Shown here: piece by piece, positions 5,518 to 7,854 of the stretch
Position numbering within the stretch: position 1 is the first letter of the stretch
Layout of the letters: every line of letters begins with the position of its first letter
NCBI GenBank assembly: GCA_903829565.1
Contig: CAIKQM010000605.1
Location: 1 to 7,854, forward strand
Length of the DNA stretch: 7,854 nt
Source: an uncultured Planctomycetota bacterium
GTDB lineage: Bacteria > Planctomycetota > UBA1135 > GCA-002686595
Direction of reading: 5' to 3'
Translations under genes and position numbers: made by a program
Notes under the pieces: generated by a model
Seen by the model: only the letters and a program-made list of their open reading frames with translations
Database searches by the model: none
Told to the model about the DNA's origin: nothing

Positions 5518-6575
5518 GCTTTCTAGCGCCCGCATGGCTGTGGTTGTTGCTCCTGCCCGTGCTGCTGTTGTTGCTGCAAGCGCGTAGCGGCGAAGAACGG
5601 TGGACTGCGACCATGGAAGTGTGGCTGCGCTTGCGATCCGTGTTGCCCGCGCGTCACGTGCGTTGGCGCATGTCTGTGCGCATGCTCCCACTCCCGGCGG
5701 CTTTGGCCTGTGTGGTTGTGGCCTTGGCGGGTCCTTTCTGGCCCACGCAGGCGGGCGAGTGGCGGGTCTACGTAGATGCTCGTCCGCGGATGTGGTTGGT
5801 GGAGCAGGGACGCACCCGTTTGGAGCATGGATTGGACTCGTGTGCTGCATGGCTAGAGGCGCAAGGTGCAACCGCGCGCTGGTTTGTAGACGGGCGCGAA
5901 GTAGCCCAGGGTGCGCGCCTAGACCCGACGCGTGTGCCGATGGTCCGGCGCCGCGGTGCCAGCTTTGCAGGGCCGGATGTTGCAGGCGTCCTGTGGGTAG
6001 TTGATGAACTGCCTACCGGCGTGGTGCGGCAAGCAGGAGTCCATGTGGCTCCGCGCTCAGCGCAGGTTGGTCCTGTAGATCGCACCAGCTTGGGCGAACA
6101 GTGGTGGTCAGGATCGGCGGTGGAGCAACGCCCCATGACAGCCGCTGCACCGCGGGTGGAGTTGGATCCTCAGCTTTCTCCGCCACTGCAGGCTTTGGTG
6201 CGTGCCTGGGCTCAAGCGCGCGGACTGGACGACGGCCCCAGCGCGTCAGGTGAACTTGTCATGCGTGTACGGACACATGCTGTGCTCGGGCAAGTGCAAG
6301 GAACCGAAGGACTTGTTGAGCTGGGGCCTGTGCCTCCCGCTGCAGCCGAAGGCGGCGATCTGTCCGTGGCCTACGCTTTGCGCATCGGCGAGACGTTGGA
6401 CGCGGCTCGCTTGGAACCTGCGGACTGCGTGCCGGTCTCCGGGCGAGCCGGCACAGGCCAGGCCTATGTGGTGGAACCGTCACGCCTAGCGCTGCCCGCT
6501 AGCCGCGATCTTGCGCCATTGTGGCTTGTGCTAGCCCTGGTGCTGCTTGTGCTGGCGCTGCGACACGAGTTGTGA
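5514..6575 (+). CDS. BatA-like membrane protein (aerotolerance-regulator N-terminal type) with degenerate vWA site
   Basis: Start GTG 5514 overlaps the DUF58 stop as GTGA, giving 353 residues; an ATG at 5490 would add eight residues inside DUF58 and is less likely. It opens with SFLAPAWLWLLLLPVLLLLL (2-21), the F-x-x-P-x-x-L-W-x-L form of BatA N-terminal segments. A second hydrophobic segment is at about 58-76 and a third at 334-349, with a short basic RHEL end. This gives two N-terminal spans, a large central domain and one C-terminal span. Directly after the second span, at the position of the vWA metal site, the sequence reads VYVDARPRM: Asp88 remains but both serines of DxSxS are replaced by Arg. 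The central domain (about 80-330) shows no other motif I recognise. Adjacency to DUF58 supports joint action at the membrane. Confidence 0.7.
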   Translation: MSFLAPAWLWLLLLPVLLLLLQARSGEERWTATMEVWLRLRSVLPARHVRWRMSVRMLPLPAALACVVVALAGPFWPTQAGEWRVYVDARPRMWLVEQGRTRLEHGLDSCAAWLEAQGATARWFVDGREVAQGARLDPTRVPMVRRRGASFAGPDVAGVLWVVDELPTGVVRQAGVHVAPRSAQVGPVDRTSLGEQWWSGSAVEQRPMTAAAPRVELDPQLSPPLQALVRAWAQARGLDDGPSASGELVMRVRTHAVLGQVQGTEGLVELGPVPPAAAEGGDLSVAYALRIGETLDAARLEPADCVPVSGRAGTGQAYVVEPSRLALPASRDLAPLWLVLALVLLVLALRHEL

Positions 6576-6631
6576 GCTCGGCTCTGCACCAAGCACTCGC
6601 GCATCCAAGTCTCGGCTGGTACACCTAGGTC

Positions 6632-7810
6632 ATGGACTCCTTCGCACCGCGCCCTGCAGACAAGTTTTCCTTCGGCTTGTGGACGGTAGGTAACACCGGC
6701 CGTGATCCCTTTGGCCACCCGGTGCGTGCTGTGCAGGCGCCGACTCGCATCGTGGAGAAGCTGGCCGCTTGCGGTGCGTGGGGCGTGAACCTGCATGACG
6801 AGGACTTGGTGCCCTTTGGCTCGTCAGCAGCCGAGCGCGATGCGATTGTGCGCGACTTCCGGCGTGCCTTGCAGGATCACGGGCTGTGCGTGCCCATGGC
6901 AACGACCAACTTGTTCTCTCAACCGATCTTCAAGGACGGTGCGTTCTCGTCGAACGATCCGCGAGTGCGTGCGTTCGCTTTGCAAAAGACGATGACTGCG
7001 ATTGAGCTGGGTGTCGAGCTCGGTGCAGAGACTTACGTCTTCTGGGGTGGACGCGAGGGCAGTGAGGCCGATGCGTGTCGCGATCCGCGCGTGGCTTTGC
7101 AACGCATGAAGGACGCCCTCGACTTCTTGTGCGCGTGGTGCAAGGACCAAGGCTATCGCTTGCGCTTTGCCTTGGAGGCCAAGCCCAATGAACCGCGAAG
7201 TGACATCTATCTGCCCACCACGGGCCACATGTTGCACTTCATTGAGACCTTGGCGCACAAGGAGATGGTGGGGGTGAACCCCGAAGTGGCGCATGAGTCG
7301 ATGGCCGGTTTGTCGTTCACGCATGCTGTTGCCCAGGCCATGTGGTGCGGCAAGCTCTTCCACATCGATCTCAATGCCCAGCGCATTGGTCGTTACGACC
7401 AAGACTTGCGTTTTGGCTCGGAAGACTTGAAGCAAGCCTTCCTGCTGGTGCGTTTGCTCGAAGGCACGAGCGGCACAGCCCGCTATGAAGGTCCGCGACA
7501 CTTTGACAGTCACGCGTACCGCAGCGAAGACGACGAAGGCGTGTGGGAGTTTGCGCGCGGCTCGATGCGTACCTACAACATGCTCAAACTGCGCGCCCAG
7601 CAGTTTGATGCTGATCCTCAAGTCCGGGCATGGATTGCGGAACGCAAGGATGCGCATATGGATCCGTTGCTAGCGGGTCCTTACAGCAAAGCTCGAGCAC
7701 AGGCTTTGCGAGCAGCGCAGATGGATGTGGCCGCGATCGGTGCAGAAGGTTTGCACTACGAGCGCCTAGACCAGCGTATGTTGGAGCACATGTTGGGCGT
7801 GCGCAGCTGA
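6632..7810 (+). CDS. xylA: Xylose isomerase, short (Streptomyces-type, class I)
   Basis: A 392-residue cytoplasmic enzyme that interconverts D-xylose and D-xylulose. It matches the short class without the N-terminal extension of the E. coli form. Motifs in order: FGLWTVGNTGRDPFG (14-28), NLHDEDLVPFG (53-63), TTNLFSQPIFKDGAF (91-105), ETYVFWGGREG (133-143), EAKPNEPRSD (182-191), GVNPEVAHESMAGL (214-227), FHIDLN (243-248), YDQDLRFG (255-262), GPRHFD (287-292). Catalytic His55/Asp58, Trp138, Lys184 and His221 and the metal ligands Glu182, Glu218, Asp246, Asp256, Asp258 and Asp292 are all present. Against the common EPKPNEPRGD, it has Ala183 for Pro and Ser190 for Gly. About four extra residues lie before Asp292 (around EGTSGTARYEG). 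The start ATG 6632 has no clear ribosome site and is preceded by the palindrome ACCTAGGT (6623-6630). It follows the BatA-like gene after 56 bases and precedes a probable xylB by 3 bases. Confidence 0.97.
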   Translation: MDSFAPRPADKFSFGLWTVGNTGRDPFGHPVRAVQAPTRIVEKLAACGAWGVNLHDEDLVPFGSSAAERDAIVRDFRRALQDHGLCVPMATTNLFSQPIFKDGAFSSNDPRVRAFALQKTMTAIELGVELGAETYVFWGGREGSEADACRDPRVALQRMKDALDFLCAWCKDQGYRLRFALEAKPNEPRSDIYLPTTGHMLHFIETLAHKEMVGVNPEVAHESMAGLSFTHAVAQAMWCGKLFHIDLNAQRIGRYDQDLRFGSEDLKQAFLLVRLLEGTSGTARYEGPRHFDSHAYRSEDDEGVWEFARGSMRTYNMLKLRAQQFDADPQVRAWIAERKDAHMDPLLAGPYSKARAQALRAAQMDVAAIGAEGLHYERLDQRMLEHMLGVRS

Positions 7811-7813
7811 GGC

Positions 7814-7854
7814 ATGTCCAGCCGCCTTGTCAGCTTGGGTCTGGATGTAGGCAC
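7814..7854 (+). CDS. xylB: Start of probable xylulokinase (FGGY carbohydrate kinase), truncated by window end
   Basis: ATG 7814 lies three bases after the xylA stop and reads MSSRLVSLGLDVG to the end of the window, 13 complete codons. The L-G-L-D-V-G string is the opening phosphate-1 strand of FGGY kinases, which normally reads LGIDVGTT. Following xylA so closely, it is almost certainly D-xylulokinase, making xylulose 5-phosphate. The end of the gene is not visible. Confidence 0.75.
   Translation, partial: MSSRLVSLGLDVG

Noticed and set aside
4399..5871. 490-codon open frame on the minus strand
   Set aside because: It lies antisense to the end of the dihydroorotase, all of DUF58 and the start of the BatA-like gene. 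Its residues are Thr/His/Arg/Gln-rich without motifs, as expected from a GC-biased shadow frame.
6577..6617. CTCGGCT repeated at 6577-6583 and 6611-6617 before xylA
   Set aside because: Seven bases in high-GC DNA is expected by chance and there is no third copy or dyad.
6623..6630. Palindrome ACCTAGGT just before the xylA ATG as a XylR-type operator
   Set aside because: Eight bases is too short to support an operator alone, and no regulator gene or second site is visible.
6824..7657. 277-codon open frame on the minus strand inside xylA
   Set aside because: Antisense to the highly conserved xylose isomerase; no recognisable motif.
1..7854. tRNA, rRNA, CRISPR array, insertion sequence or riboswitch
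   Set aside because: No clover-leaf, spaced direct repeats, transposase motifs or terminal inverted repeats were found when reading both strands.

Overview
The window is high-GC, gene-dense bacterial chromosomal DNA with few intergenic gaps. It reads as a Gram-negative-type bacterium that uses partner-switching (STAS / PP2C) signalling and starts few genes with a clear Shine-Dalgarno site. Planctomycetota or a similar lineage is plausible from the gene mix (GAF-PP2C phosphatase, STAS-PilZ protein, dihydroorotase next to DUF58 and a BatA-like protein), but this is inference and no phylogenetic marker is present.

Layout. Positions 1-89 hold the last 29 codons of an unidentified + strand gene. 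Two genes on the minus strand follow, each ending at a strong hairpin. The first (174-785, possibly from 848) encodes a HAD-fold protein of the heptose-bisphosphatase (GmhB) / histidinol-phosphatase type in which all four catalytic HAD motifs and the usual zinc ligands are replaced. The second (967-1788) encodes a STAS domain fused to a PilZ-like domain. From a short divergent promoter region (1789-1844) a + strand operon begins: a GAF-PP2C (RsbU/SpoIIE-type) phosphatase, a dihydroorotase-family amidohydrolase, a DUF58 protein with an intact MIDAS motif, and a BatA-like three-TM protein with a degraded MIDAS. All three junctions in this operon are 4-base GTGA overlaps, so the four proteins are probably translated in a coupled way. 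After a 56-base gap come xylA (xylose isomerase, complete, with all metal and catalytic residues) and the first codons of a probable xylulokinase (xylB), cut by the window end.

How they may work together. The phosphatase and the STAS protein, divergently transcribed side by side, look like two thirds of a partner switch: the phosphatase would dephosphorylate the STAS protein, whose PilZ-like domain could add a second input. No anti-sigma kinase is in the window. The coupling of the phosphatase to a dihydroorotase and two cell-envelope (Bat/DUF58) genes is unusual. xylAB is a separate catabolic unit for xylose to xylulose 5-phosphate.

The most unusual items are the apparently dead HAD/GmhB homologue, the STAS-PilZ fusion beside its likely phosphatase, and the chain of three GTGA junctions.
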